NCBI GenBank assembly: GCA_910579395.1
Contig: CAJTUC010000001.1
Span: 62,001 to 126,000 of the forward strand
Direction of reading: 5' to 3'
Origin: an uncultured Lachnospiraceae bacterium
Lineage (GTDB): Bacteria; Bacillota; Clostridia; Lachnospirales; Lachnospiraceae
DNA: 64,000 bases
Shown here: positions 1-7,720 of the stretch, one piece after another
Position numbering within the stretch: position 1 is the first letter of the stretch
Layout: each line of letters starts with the position of its first letter
Made by a program: the position numbers and the translations under genes
The notes under the pieces: model-generated
What the model saw: the letters and a program-made list of their open reading frames with translations, nothing else
Told to the model about the DNA's origin: nothing
The model's database searches: none

Positions 1-253
1 GCTGCTCATTGAGCTGTTTCTTGTACCACTTGCTGTATTTGAACATACGATAGGTGGTGCTCAGACATTTAAGCTGTACATCGTCTTCGAGGCGTACAAG
101 AAAAAGTTCCCTTGCATCCCTGTCCATGGAAACATAATCCATATACGGGATTTTAAGCTCTGTAATGCTTTCATTACAGTTCGGGCATTCACGTCTATGT
201 CCATTGAGCATATGGACATGATGGCAACGCTTACAATAGTGCATGTACATCAT
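1..253 (-). CDS. Zinc-ribbon protein, partial (runs off the left edge)
   Basis: This reading frame on the minus strand starts with a tandem ATG ATG at 253-248 and stays open to the window edge, giving 84 residues without a stop. An AAAGGGG ribosome binding site lies a few bases upstream of the start. The N-terminus has two cysteine pairs, C-x2-C near residues 7-10 and again near 29-32, separated by a His-rich stretch, as in a small zinc ribbon. The rest is charged and contains no motif I recognise. The C-terminus is missing, so no function can be assigned; a small regulatory or nucleic-acid-binding protein is possible. It is divergent from the GH25 gene that follows. Confidence 0.6.
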   Translation of the reverse strand, partial: MMYMHYCKRCHHVHMLNGHRRECPNCNESITELKIPYMDYVSMDRDARELFLVRLEDDVQLKCLSTTYRMFKYSKWYKKQLNEQ

Positions 254-420
254 GAAAAATTCCCCTTTTCTCAGTTGATAATGTTGAAATTGTAATGTTG
301 CACTTATATTGTGTCAGTTCTGGATAGCAAAGTCAAGCGAATTCCGGCAGAAAATGGCAGAAAAGCGGTGTTACTTACCGCGTAAAAGTAAAAAGAGTTA
401 TGATAAAAAAACGTATTTCC

Positions 421-449
421 TTGCTGAAAAGAGGATATTGTGTTATAAT
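421..449 (+). promoter_or_regulatory. Sigma-A-type promoter of the first GH25 gene
   Basis: TTGCTG at 421-426 and a perfect TATAAT at 444-449 are separated by 17 bases. The start codon at 490 is about 40 bases downstream, leaving a short leader with an AAAGG ribosome binding site. The 254-489 gap is A+T-rich and otherwise holds only the leader of the divergent zinc-ribbon gene. Confidence 0.6.
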
Positions 450-489
450 ATCGCCAAATTGCTAAAACACGAAAGGTTTACATAAACGC

Positions 490-3400
490 ATGAAAAGAGA
501 GCAGAAAAGAAAGGTGCATGGTCATGCACCTGTCAGGAAAACGCATAATGTCAGTGACGATACGTTGGAATTTCTGAGCCTGGATGATGAAATGATTACG
601 GCCGGTGAAAGAAAGCCGCAGCCTGTCCGTGAAAAGAAAAGCACTCCGCTTCAAAAATCTGGTAAAAGTGTGCGGAAAAAGGAAATATATGAGGATGATA
701 TCGACGATGAAATAGAAGAACTCGATGACATCGAAGAAGAAAATTATGACGAAGTATATGATGGAACAGACGACGGATATTATGAGATGGACGATGAGGA
801 AGATGAGCGGTATTGCGAATCGGAGGATGACAGATACTATGCGATAGAGGACGACGAAGATGACCGGTACTATGAGGAAGACGATCTGTACTATGAGGAA
901 GATGATCTGTACTATGAAGACGATGACCGGTATTATGGGGACGATGAGGAAGACGATGACCTGTATTATGAAATGGATGAGGAAGATGACGAATATTACG
1001 GGATAGATGATGAAGATGATGAAGACGAGTATTACGAAGAGAATATCTTCGCACGTTTTGGTCATTTTATTACGAACATGAGCGCAATTGACTGCGTTGT
1101 GGCAGCATTTGGCTTTGTTATTCTGGTAGCGGCTGCGGCTACCGGGGCGATTTTTTTCAATGCGAGAGGCGTATCCGAACAGGTGGAAGCTTTTGCGGAA
1201 GTAGGAACGGAAATACAGGATATCGGCATAATCGGTGAGAGCGGATTGATTGCCGTTGCCGATGCGGAATCTGCCAGAATGTCACAGATGATAGGGCTCG
1301 AACCGGAAATGACGGCAGAAGGGCAGAGTGAAGTGAAGCCGAATGGGGACCAGATAGAAGTGGGCATCAATTTGACTTCCATTCAATCTGACATTAAAAT
1401 TAAATTTGTCAATAAAGAAACGAATAAGCTGATCGGCAGTGTGCCTTTTGAGGTGGAAATCACCGGAGGCGGTAAAACATTTTCCCTGAAGGATGATGAT
1501 AAGGACGGCATTATCTACCAGACCGGTATCAGTGCAGGCACTTATGCGGTGAAGATAATGGCTTTTTCAGGGGAAGGTTACGAGAAATACCGTCTTCCGG
1601 CACAGGAAGAGATAATCAAGGTTACGGATACGATTTCTTATAAAAAGGTCGAAGTAGCTGATGAAATAAAGACGGAGGCAGAAGTCAACGCAGCGGCGGA
1701 GGATACGGCACAGCAGAATACGGCGGTCGAATCTACGCTGCAGGATACTGTGGAATGGGTGGAATCTACCAAAACAGAAGAGAATGCGGATAATAATTAT
1801 GAAGAAATCAAGCGGGAGAGCGTGCCTGACCCGGTGACGCTTGCACGAGCAGGAACTTTTGTGAAGCTTGTTAACAGTAATTCTCCGGGAGACAATGTGA
1901 AATCCATTGTCAGTCCGGAACAGCCATCCGTACCATCGAGCACGGGAACGACGGAAACGCCGTCAACAAGCACGGGAACGACGGAAACGCCGCCGACGAG
2001 CACGGGAACGACGGAAACGCCGCCAACGAGTGCGGGAACGACAGAAACGCCGCCGCCGGGCGGAGGCATCACCAGCCCGGAGCAGCCGGCTGTGCCGACA
2101 GTACCAACAACGCCGGCCGCACCGACGGATGCGGAGAAACTGACCGCATTGAATCCGGTTTTGAACACGAAGTCTCTGGCTCTTACAAAAGGCGGAAGCG
2201 CGACGCTCTCTGTAGCCGTTACGGGTAGTGAGCCATATTCGGTTGAGTGGAGCAGCAGTTCTCCTGTTGCAAGCGTAAGCAATGGTGTCGTTACGGGAGC
2301 AGGAACAGGAACGGCAGTGGTCACGGCGACAGTTCGCGTAGGGAACGCAGCAGTACCGTTGAATTGCACCGTTACGGTTACGGAGACGGCAGTACAGTAT
2401 ACAGCGGTTAAAATAGAAGGAAGCGCTGTCATTCAGATGGGAAGCACGAGTTCGCTGAAAGGAACCACGACTCCGGAAGGTGGTGTTATTACATGGACAA
2501 GCGATAATACCGGAATAGTTACGATAGACGGGAACGGCGTTATGACAGGAGTGTCAGAAGGGACTGCTGCCATTACCGGAACTTGTGGAGATGCTAAAGC
2601 TGTATGGCAGGTCAAAGTTACGAAAAATTATATCGGAGATACGGTCACAAAATTGAAAGATAAAGACGGTAATCAGGTCTATGTGAAGAACAGCGATGGA
2701 AAGTATGTGGAAGCGGTCTATGCCGATTACTACAAAGACCAGATGCTGTATCTGCGCAGGGCAAATGCGGAGTGTTTCTATACCGGATGGCAGACCATTG
2801 ACGGCTATACTTATTTCTACGATAAAAATGGAAAATATGTGACAGGAGAACAGGTCATTCAGGGCGCAAAGTATTCCTTTGACAGTCAGGGGAGAATGTC
2901 CAGTAATTCCGGCACGCTTGGCATCGATGTATCGAAGTGGAATGGTTCTATTGACTGGAATGCGGTCAAAAATTCAGGTGTGTCTTATGTGATCATTCGC
3001 TGCGGCTACCGCGGTTCCTCCACGGGGGCGCTGATCGAGGATCCGAAGTTCGCCAGCAATATCAAAGGTGCAAAGGCTGCGGGATTGAAAGTTGGTGTTT
3101 ATTTCTTCAGCCAGGCGGTCAATGAGGTGGAGGCGGTCGAAGAGGCTTCGATGGCGCTGAATCTGGTGAGCGGTTACGGACTGGATTATCCGATTTTCCT
3201 GGATGTAGAGGCGAGCAACGGACGAGGGGATGCAATCGATGTAGGAACGAGAACTGCGGTCTGCAAGGCATTCTGTGCGACAATACAGAATTCGGGTTAT
3301 AAGGCTGGCGTTTATGCCAATACAACATGGTTTACCACCAAAATAAACGCGGGAAGCCTGACGGGCTATAAAATCTGGCTTGCCCAGTATGCAAGTGCGC

Positions 3401-3507
3401 CGACTTATACCGCAACGAAGTATGATATGTGGCAGTATACATCCAAAGGCAGCGTAAACGGCATCAGCGGCAGCGTGGATATGAATATCAGTTATTTGAA
3501 TTATTAA
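490..3507 (+). CDS. Membrane-anchored GH25 muramidase with acidic tail and Big_2 domains
   Basis: A 1005-residue surface protein. Residues 1-190 are probably cytoplasmic and very rich in Asp, Glu and Tyr, with short D-D-L-Y-Y-E type repeats at about 100-185. A single hydrophobic segment follows at about 200-223. Outside are a beta domain with a D-x-D-x-D-G-I-I-Y loop (about 290-400), a Ser/Thr/Pro linker with four 10-residue STGTTETP repeats (about 483-522), two bacterial Ig-like Big_2 domains (about 560-710), and one choline-binding-like W/Y repeat (about 762-805). The C-terminal 190 residues form a GH25 lysozyme-like domain with the GIDVSKW entry (Asp 813) and the D-x-E pair (Asp 905, Glu 907). 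GH25 enzymes cut the beta-1,4 MurNAc-GlcNAc bond, so wall remodelling during polymer attachment or growth is the likely role. A shorter relative lies at 5750-7105. Confidence 0.85.
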   Translation: MKREQKRKVHGHAPVRKTHNVSDDTLEFLSLDDEMITAGERKPQPVREKKSTPLQKSGKSVRKKEIYEDDIDDEIEELDDIEEENYDEVYDGTDDGYYEMDDEEDERYCESEDDRYYAIEDDEDDRYYEEDDLYYEEDDLYYEDDDRYYGDDEEDDDLYYEMDEEDDEYYGIDDEDDEDEYYEENIFARFGHFITNMSAIDCVVAAFGFVILVAAAATGAIFFNARGVSEQVEAFAEVGTEIQDIGIIGESGLIAVADAESARMSQMIGLEPEMTAEGQSEVKPNGDQIEVGINLTSIQSDIKIKFVNKETNKLIGSVPFEVEITGGGKTFSLKDDDKDGIIYQTGISAGTYAVKIMAFSGEGYEKYRLPAQEEIIKVTDTISYKKVEVADEIKTEAEVNAAAEDTAQQNTAVESTLQDTVEWVESTKTEENADNNYEEIKRESVPDPVTLARAGTFVKLVNSNSPGDNVKSIVSPEQPSVPSSTGTTETPSTSTGTTETPPTSTGTTETPPTSAGTTETPPPGGGITSPEQPAVPTVPTTPAAPTDAEKLTALNPVLNTKSLALTKGGSATLSVAVTGSEPYSVEWSSSSPVASVSNGVVTGAGTGTAVVTATVRVGNAAVPLNCTVTVTETAVQYTAVKIEGSAVIQMGSTSSLKGTTTPEGGVITWTSDNTGIVTIDGNGVMTGVSEGTAAITGTCGDAKAVWQVKVTKNYIGDTVTKLKDKDGNQVYVKNSDGKYVEAVYADYYKDQMLYLRRANAECFYTGWQTIDGYTYFYDKNGKYVTGEQVIQGAKYSFDSQGRMSSNSGTLGIDVSKWNGSIDWNAVKNSGVSYVIIRCGYRGSSTGALIEDPKFASNIKGAKAAGLKVGVYFFSQAVNEVEAVEEASMALNLVSGYGLDYPIFLDVEASNGRGDAIDVGTRTAVCKAFCATIQNSGYKAGVYANTTWFTTKINAGSLTGYKIWLAQYASAPTYTATKYDMWQYTSKGSVNGISGSVDMNISYLNY
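1939..2058 (+). repeat. In-frame 30-bp tandem repeat in the GH25 linker
   Basis: Four direct copies of a 30-base unit start at 1939, 1969, 1999 and 2029. They encode STGTTETPPT-type repeats in the Ser/Thr/Pro linker between the membrane-proximal domain and the Big_2 domains. Copies differ at a few wobble positions. Such repeats commonly change in number by slippage, which would change linker length. Confidence 0.85.
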
Positions 3508-3520
3508 AAAAGAAAATTTC

Positions 3521-3549
3521 TTGCAAATGATGTGTGTTTACAGCATAAT
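3521..3549 (+). promoter_or_regulatory. Promoter upstream of rmlB and its leader repeat
   Basis: TTGCAA at 3521-3526 and CATAAT at 3544-3549 are 17 bases apart. The position just after the GH25 stop codon (3507) and just before structured repeat A1 (3559) suggests that transcription of the rml genes can start here, with the repeat at the 5' end of the RNA. Confidence 0.45.
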
Positions 3550-3558
3550 AAGTGTGAA

Positions 3559-3647
3559 GGGAATGAAGACTTTCAAAGACGTCAACGGATGCCGCCCAGG
3601 AAAATCTAAGTCATTCCCCAAAGAATGTCTCTGACGAGCCATTCTTT
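3559..3647 (+). repeat. Structured intergenic repeat, type A, copy 1 (rmlB leader)
   Basis: The outer stem GGGAATGA (3559) pairs with TCATTCCC (ends 3618), enclosing AGACTTTC / GAAAATCT arms around a GC-rich tip. A second hairpin follows at 3620-3647: AAAGAATG and CTC pair with GAG and CATTCTTT around a TGAC loop. The element fills most of the gap between the GH25 stop and the rmlB ribosome binding site. The same layout recurs at 4760, 25085 and 29162. Confidence 0.75.
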
Positions 3648-3676
3648 ACAGGTGATTGAAAGGAGACTATAGAAAA

Positions 3677-4756
3677 ATGAGAACTTACCTTGTGACAGGG
3701 GGCGCCGGTTTTATCGGTTCCAATTATATCCATTATATGTTTCGGAAATATGACAACGAAATAAGGATTATCAATGTGGACGCTCTGACTTATGCGGGAA
3801 ACCTTGAGAATTTGAGGAGTATTGAGAACAGGGATAATTATACGTTTATAAAAGCGGATATCTGCGATAAAGAAGCAATCAGCCGGATTTTTGCGGAAAA
3901 TGATATTGACAGGGTTGTACATTTTGCGGCGGAGAGCCATGTTGACAGAAGCATTATGACCCCGGAAGTGTTCGTTCAGACGAATGTGCTGGGCACGGCG
4001 GTCATGCTGAATTGTGCTAAAGCGGCGTGGGAACTGCCGGACGGCACCTATAAAGCGGATAAAAAATTTCTTCATGTTTCCACGGATGAGGTATACGGTT
4101 CGCTGGAGGAAGACGGGGGCTATTTTTATGAGACGACTCCTTACGCGCCGCACAGCCCGTATTCGGCAAGCAAGGCGGGTTCGGATATGCTCGTAAAGGC
4201 TTATATGGATACTTACCATTTTCCGGCTAATATTACGAACTGTTCCAATAATTACGGTCCTTATCAATTCCCGGAGAAATTCATTCCGCTGATCATCAAT
4301 AATGCGTTACAGGGAATCAAGCTGCCGGTCTACGGTGACGGTAAGAATGTCCGCGACTGGCTGTATGTGGAAGATCATGCAAAGGCAATCGACATGGTGC
4401 AGGAAAAAGGAAGACTGTTCGAGACTTATAACGTGGGCGGCCACAATGAAAAGCAGAATATCGAGATCCTCCATATCATTCTGGAAACCTTGCAGGAGAT
4501 GCTGGCGGATGACGATCCGAGAAAAGCGCTTGTCAGCGAAGATCTGATCACCTATGTCGAGGACAGAAAAGGGCATGACAGAAGATATGCCATCGCGCCG
4601 GACAAGATTCGGGAAGAAATAGGTTGGGAGCCGGAAACGATGTTCAAAGAAGGAATCAGGCGGACGATTCAGTGGTACTTCGAGCATGAAGACTGGATGA
4701 AAAATGCGACGAGCGGCGATTATCAGAAATACTATCAGGAAATGTATAGGGAATGA
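3677..4756 (+). CDS. rmlB: dTDP-glucose 4,6-dehydratase
   Basis: This cytoplasmic enzyme converts dTDP-glucose to dTDP-4-keto-6-deoxyglucose, the second step of dTDP-L-rhamnose synthesis. The 359-residue protein has the NAD-binding G-G-A-G-F-I-G motif at residues 8-14, the S-T-D-E-V-Y-G active-site stretch, and the Y-x3-K pair of the extended short-chain dehydrogenase family (Tyr 162, Lys 166). An in-frame TTG lies at 3656, but AAAGGAG sits between it and the ATG at 3677, so 3677 is the likely start. It is followed by a type A repeat and rmlA. Length and motifs are normal for the family. Confidence 0.95.
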   Translation: MRTYLVTGGAGFIGSNYIHYMFRKYDNEIRIINVDALTYAGNLENLRSIENRDNYTFIKADICDKEAISRIFAENDIDRVVHFAAESHVDRSIMTPEVFVQTNVLGTAVMLNCAKAAWELPDGTYKADKKFLHVSTDEVYGSLEEDGGYFYETTPYAPHSPYSASKAGSDMLVKAYMDTYHFPANITNCSNNYGPYQFPEKFIPLIINNALQGIKLPVYGDGKNVRDWLYVEDHAKAIDMVQEKGRLFETYNVGGHNEKQNIEILHIILETLQEMLADDDPRKALVSEDLITYVEDRKGHDRRYAIAPDKIREEIGWEPETMFKEGIRRTIQWYFEHEDWMKNATSGDYQKYYQEMYRE

Positions 4757-4759
4757 AAA

Positions 4760-4850
4760 GGAAATGAAGATTTTCTAAGGCGTCGGAAGACGCCGCCTAA
4801 GAAAATCCAAGTCATTTCCCTGCAGAATGTCTCTTTCGAGCCATTCTGCA
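4760..4850 (+). repeat. Structured intergenic repeat, type A, copy 2 (between rmlB and rmlA)
   Basis: GGAAATGA (4760) pairs with TCATTTCC (ends 4819). Inside, GATTTTCTAAGGCG pairs with CGCCTAAGAAAATC with a small bulge. The second hairpin, 4821-4850, pairs TGCAGAATG and CTC with GAG and CATTCTGCA. Base changes relative to copy 1 (GGGAATGA to GGAAATGA; AAAGAATG to GCAGAATG) occur on both arms, so pairing is kept. Confidence 0.8.
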
Positions 4851-4890
4851 AGTATGTTGCGATATCATATTTGAAAAAAGGAGAATGTGC

Positions 4891-5760
4891 ATGAAAGGAA
4901 TTATATTGGCGGGGGGTTCGGGGACACGGTTATATCCGTTGACGAAGGCGATTTCCAAGCAGATCATGCCGGTCTATGATAAGCCGATGATCTACTATCC
5001 GCTTTCTATTTTGATGCTGGCAGGAATCCAGGAGATCCTCATTATCTCCACGCCAAGAGACCTACCGGTCTTTAAGGAACTGTTCGGAAGCGGAGAACAG
5101 CTCGGACTGAAAATGGAATATGCCGTACAGGAGGAGCCGAGAGGCCTTGCAGATGCTTTTATCATCGGAGCGGATTTTATCGGCGGCGACCGTGTGGCGC
5201 TGATACTCGGCGACAATATTTTCTATGGACAGAGCTTTTCCAGAGTGCTCAAAGAGGTAGCGGCCAGAGAAAATGGCGCGACAATCTTCGGTTATTATGT
5301 CAGAAATCCAAGAGAGTATGGCGTTGTGGAATTTGATGAGAATGGAGTTGCTTTATCTATTGAAGAAAAACCGGAGAATCCGAAGAGCAATTATGCGGTG
5401 CCGGGATTGTATTTTTATGATAATGATGTTGTAGAGATCGCGGCGAATGTGAAACCTTCGGCGCGCGGTGAAATTGAAATTACCAGTATCAATAATGAGT
5501 ATTTACGCAGAGGAACCTTAAAAGTGGAGACGCTTGGCCGTGGTTTTGCATGGCTGGATACGGGAAATCACGATTCCCTGTTAGATGCGGCGGATTTTGT
5601 AGCAGCTTTTCAGAAACGTCAGGGGCTTTATATTTCCTGCATCGAGGAAATCGCGTATAGAAGGGGCTTTATCAATAAGGAACAGCTTCTGAAGCTGTCG
5701 GAACCCCTTTTAAAAACAAATTATGGACAATATCTTGTAGAGGTTGCAAATGGACTCTAG
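4891..5760 (+). CDS. rmlA: Glucose-1-phosphate thymidylyltransferase
   Basis: The enzyme joins glucose-1-phosphate and dTTP to make dTDP-glucose, the first step of dTDP-rhamnose synthesis. The 289-residue length is standard. The N-terminal nucleotide-binding signature G-G-S-G-T-R-L-Y-P spans residues 8-16, and the I-L-G-D-N metal-binding stretch is present near residue 110. An ATG also occurs at 4885, but it would be only one base from the GGAG ribosome binding site; ATG 4891 has about seven bases of spacing and matches family starts. The 3' end overlaps the start of the next GH25 gene by 11 bases, suggesting translational coupling. Confidence 0.95.
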   Translation: MKGIILAGGSGTRLYPLTKAISKQIMPVYDKPMIYYPLSILMLAGIQEILIISTPRDLPVFKELFGSGEQLGLKMEYAVQEEPRGLADAFIIGADFIGGDRVALILGDNIFYGQSFSRVLKEVAARENGATIFGYYVRNPREYGVVEFDENGVALSIEEKPENPKSNYAVPGLYFYDNDVVEIAANVKPSARGEIEITSINNEYLRRGTLKVETLGRGFAWLDTGNHDSLLDAADFVAAFQKRQGLYISCIEEIAYRRGFINKEQLLKLSEPLLKTNYGQYLVEVANGL

Positions 5761-7105
5761 GAAACTACGAAGAACCCTGTTTCTGGTCGTTATGATTTTT
5801 CTGATGATAACATGCGTTATAATAATGACCAACTGGGAGCTGATAGAAGAACGGCTGGGTATAGACAATAAGCTGGCGCAGGTCAATACCGAAGTGGTGG
5901 AGACGATGGCGGAGGATAAGCAGATAGGCAATGACTTACAGGCCTTTATGCGGGATGAGACATTTTTTGACTCGGAGACACATTATAAGAGTATCGAGAC
6001 TTATTCCGGCAAGGTAGTATCTCTTGTCATAAGTTCCGTTGCGAAAGATCTGCGTATCATGGTTGTGAACAGCAGTGGGAAGCTTGAGTCAGGTTTTCCT
6101 TTTGTTGTGACGATTCAGGGCGTCGGCGAGTATACGGATACGGACAGGGACGGTATTATCTATATCGACAGCCTGCGTGCCGGGGAGTACGGCGTTTCCC
6201 TGAATGAGGCGGAAGGTTACAGGGTACCGAATACGGTAACGACAATTAAGGTAAAGCAGGAAATCGAATACCGGGTATTGGACGATATCGAATATCTGAT
6301 ACTGACGGAGAACGATGTCGATGCGTCCAAAGAAGATACGGAAGTAAAAGAAGCACGGCAGGATGCTGATGGAACGGAAAATACGGACTTTACTGCATCA
6401 GGCGAGAATGTGAAAAAGGGAATTGACGTTTCCAAGTGGAATGAAACAATTGATTGGGAAGCTGTTAAGGAGGATGGCGTGGAGTTTGCCATTATCCGAT
6501 GCGGCTACCGCGGTTCTTTGAGCGGTTCTTTGATTATCGACCCGACTTATGAAGAAAACATACGCGGGGCGATCGCAGCGGATATTCCGGTCGGCGTATA
6601 TTTTTTTACACAGGCGGTCAATGAAGTGGAAGCAGTGGAAGAGGCCAGCATGGTCATTAATCTGATCAGACGGTATGATGTGGACTATCCGGTGTTCCTC
6701 GACAGTGAGAGCGCTGGCGGAAACGGGAGAGCCGATAAGCTGGAAGCAGAGGAACGGACGAGGATTCATAAGGCATTTCTGGAGACAATCGCGGCCGCGG
6801 GATATGCAACCGGCATTTACGGTTCCGCCAACTGGCTCGATGGTAAAGTGGAGATGAAAGAATTGTCCGGCTATCACACATGGCTGGCGGAATATGCGGA
6901 CATTCCTTCTTATGATGGATATTATCACATGTGGCAGTATACTTCCAAAGGTTCCATCGACGGTATATCGACGAATGTCGATTTGAATCTCTGCTATATG
7001 AATATTGATACTTCGATCGATCATTCTGTAGACGCCGGCGGCTATTCGGGAATTGTGAACGGAGACACCGGCAATGTGCCGACTGACGGCCAGGTTGAAA
7101 ACTAG
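5750..7105 (+). CDS. Membrane-anchored GH25 muramidase, short form
   Basis: The protein has 451 residues from the ATG at 5750, which has AGAGG six bases upstream; an in-frame TTG at 5744 is less likely. A basic N-terminus and one hydrophobic segment (about 6-28) anchor it. A beta domain follows with D-T-D-R-D-G-I-I-Y and E-G-Y-R-V-P, matching the equivalent domain of the long GH25 protein at 490. The GH25 domain has G-I-D-V-S-K-W (Asp 226) and D-S-E (Asp 318, Glu 320), so the catalytic acids are present. A short acidic/Gly tail ends the protein. It lacks the acidic cytoplasmic tail and Big_2 domains of its relative. Its place between rmlA and rmlC, overlapping rmlA, ties it to the glycopolymer pathway. 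Confidence 0.85.
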   Translation: MDSRKLRRTLFLVVMIFLMITCVIIMTNWELIEERLGIDNKLAQVNTEVVETMAEDKQIGNDLQAFMRDETFFDSETHYKSIETYSGKVVSLVISSVAKDLRIMVVNSSGKLESGFPFVVTIQGVGEYTDTDRDGIIYIDSLRAGEYGVSLNEAEGYRVPNTVTTIKVKQEIEYRVLDDIEYLILTENDVDASKEDTEVKEARQDADGTENTDFTASGENVKKGIDVSKWNETIDWEAVKEDGVEFAIIRCGYRGSLSGSLIIDPTYEENIRGAIAADIPVGVYFFTQAVNEVEAVEEASMVINLIRRYDVDYPVFLDSESAGGNGRADKLEAEERTRIHKAFLETIAAAGYATGIYGSANWLDGKVEMKELSGYHTWLAEYADIPSYDGYYHMWQYTSKGSIDGISTNVDLNLCYMNIDTSIDHSVDAGGYSGIVNGDTGNVPTDGQVEN

Positions 7106-7135
7106 AAATTTTCATGAAAATATGGAGGAAATGAA

Positions 7136-7699
7136 ATGGGAAAAATAACGGTGGAGACATGCGAAATAGAAGGGTTAAAGGTCATTACGCCCACAGTGCA
7201 TGAGGATGCAAGGGGATATTTCATAGAGACTTATCATTATGAAGATTTCAAGGCAGCAGGCATTGACCAGGTATTCGTGCAGGATAACCAGTCTGCTTCT
7301 GTCAAAGGTGTTCTGAGGGGGCTTCATTTCCAGATTCAGTATCCGCAGGCGAAGCTTGTCCGCGTGTTAAAAGGAGAAGTTTATGATGTGGCGGTCGATC
7401 TGCGGCCGGGTTCAAAGACCTATGGAAAGTATTACGGCGTATTGCTTTCAGAAGAAAATAAGAAGCAGTTCTTTGTTCCGAAAGATTTTGCACATGGTTT
7501 CCTTGTGCTTTCGGATGTCGCAGAATTTGCTTATAAATGTACGGATTTTTACCATCCGAACGACGAAGGCGGTATTGCATGGAATGACCCGGATATCGGC
7601 ATAGACTGGCCCATTGAAGAAGGTATGAAGCTGATTCAGTCGGAAAAGGATACTAAATGGGGCGGTATCAAAGAATTTACCGAGCAATATCGGAAATAG
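7136..7699 (+). CDS. rmlC: dTDP-4-dehydrorhamnose 3,5-epimerase
   Basis: This enzyme epimerises dTDP-4-keto-6-deoxyglucose at C3 and C5 to give dTDP-4-keto-L-rhamnose. The 187-residue cupin has the catalytic His in L-R-G-L-H-F-Q (His 64), the F-V-P-K-D-F-A-H-G-F stretch and the Y-K-C-T-D-F-Y segment with the conserved Tyr. GGAGG precedes the ATG with about seven bases of spacing. It lies 21 bases upstream of the exporter permease gene, so the two are probably co-transcribed. The reductase RmlD, needed to finish dTDP-L-rhamnose, is not in this window. Confidence 0.95.
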   Translation: MGKITVETCEIEGLKVITPTVHEDARGYFIETYHYEDFKAAGIDQVFVQDNQSASVKGVLRGLHFQIQYPQAKLVRVLKGEVYDVAVDLRPGSKTYGKYYGVLLSEENKKQFFVPKDFAHGFLVLSDVAEFAYKCTDFYHPNDEGGIAWNDPDIGIDWPIEEGMKLIQSEKDTKWGGIKEFTEQYRK

Positions 7700-7720
7700 G
7701 AGCGGAGATTTCGTAAGAAA

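Noticed and set aside
478..1065. Long minus-strand frame rich in Ile, Phe and Val opposite the start of the GH25 gene
   Set aside because: It is the mirror of the GAT/GAA-rich acidic repeats on the plus strand; it has no ribosome binding site, and the plus-strand gene has a consensus promoter.
1907..2143. Arg-rich 78-residue plus-strand frame
   Set aside because: It is an out-of-frame reading of the 30-bp linker repeats in the GH25 gene.
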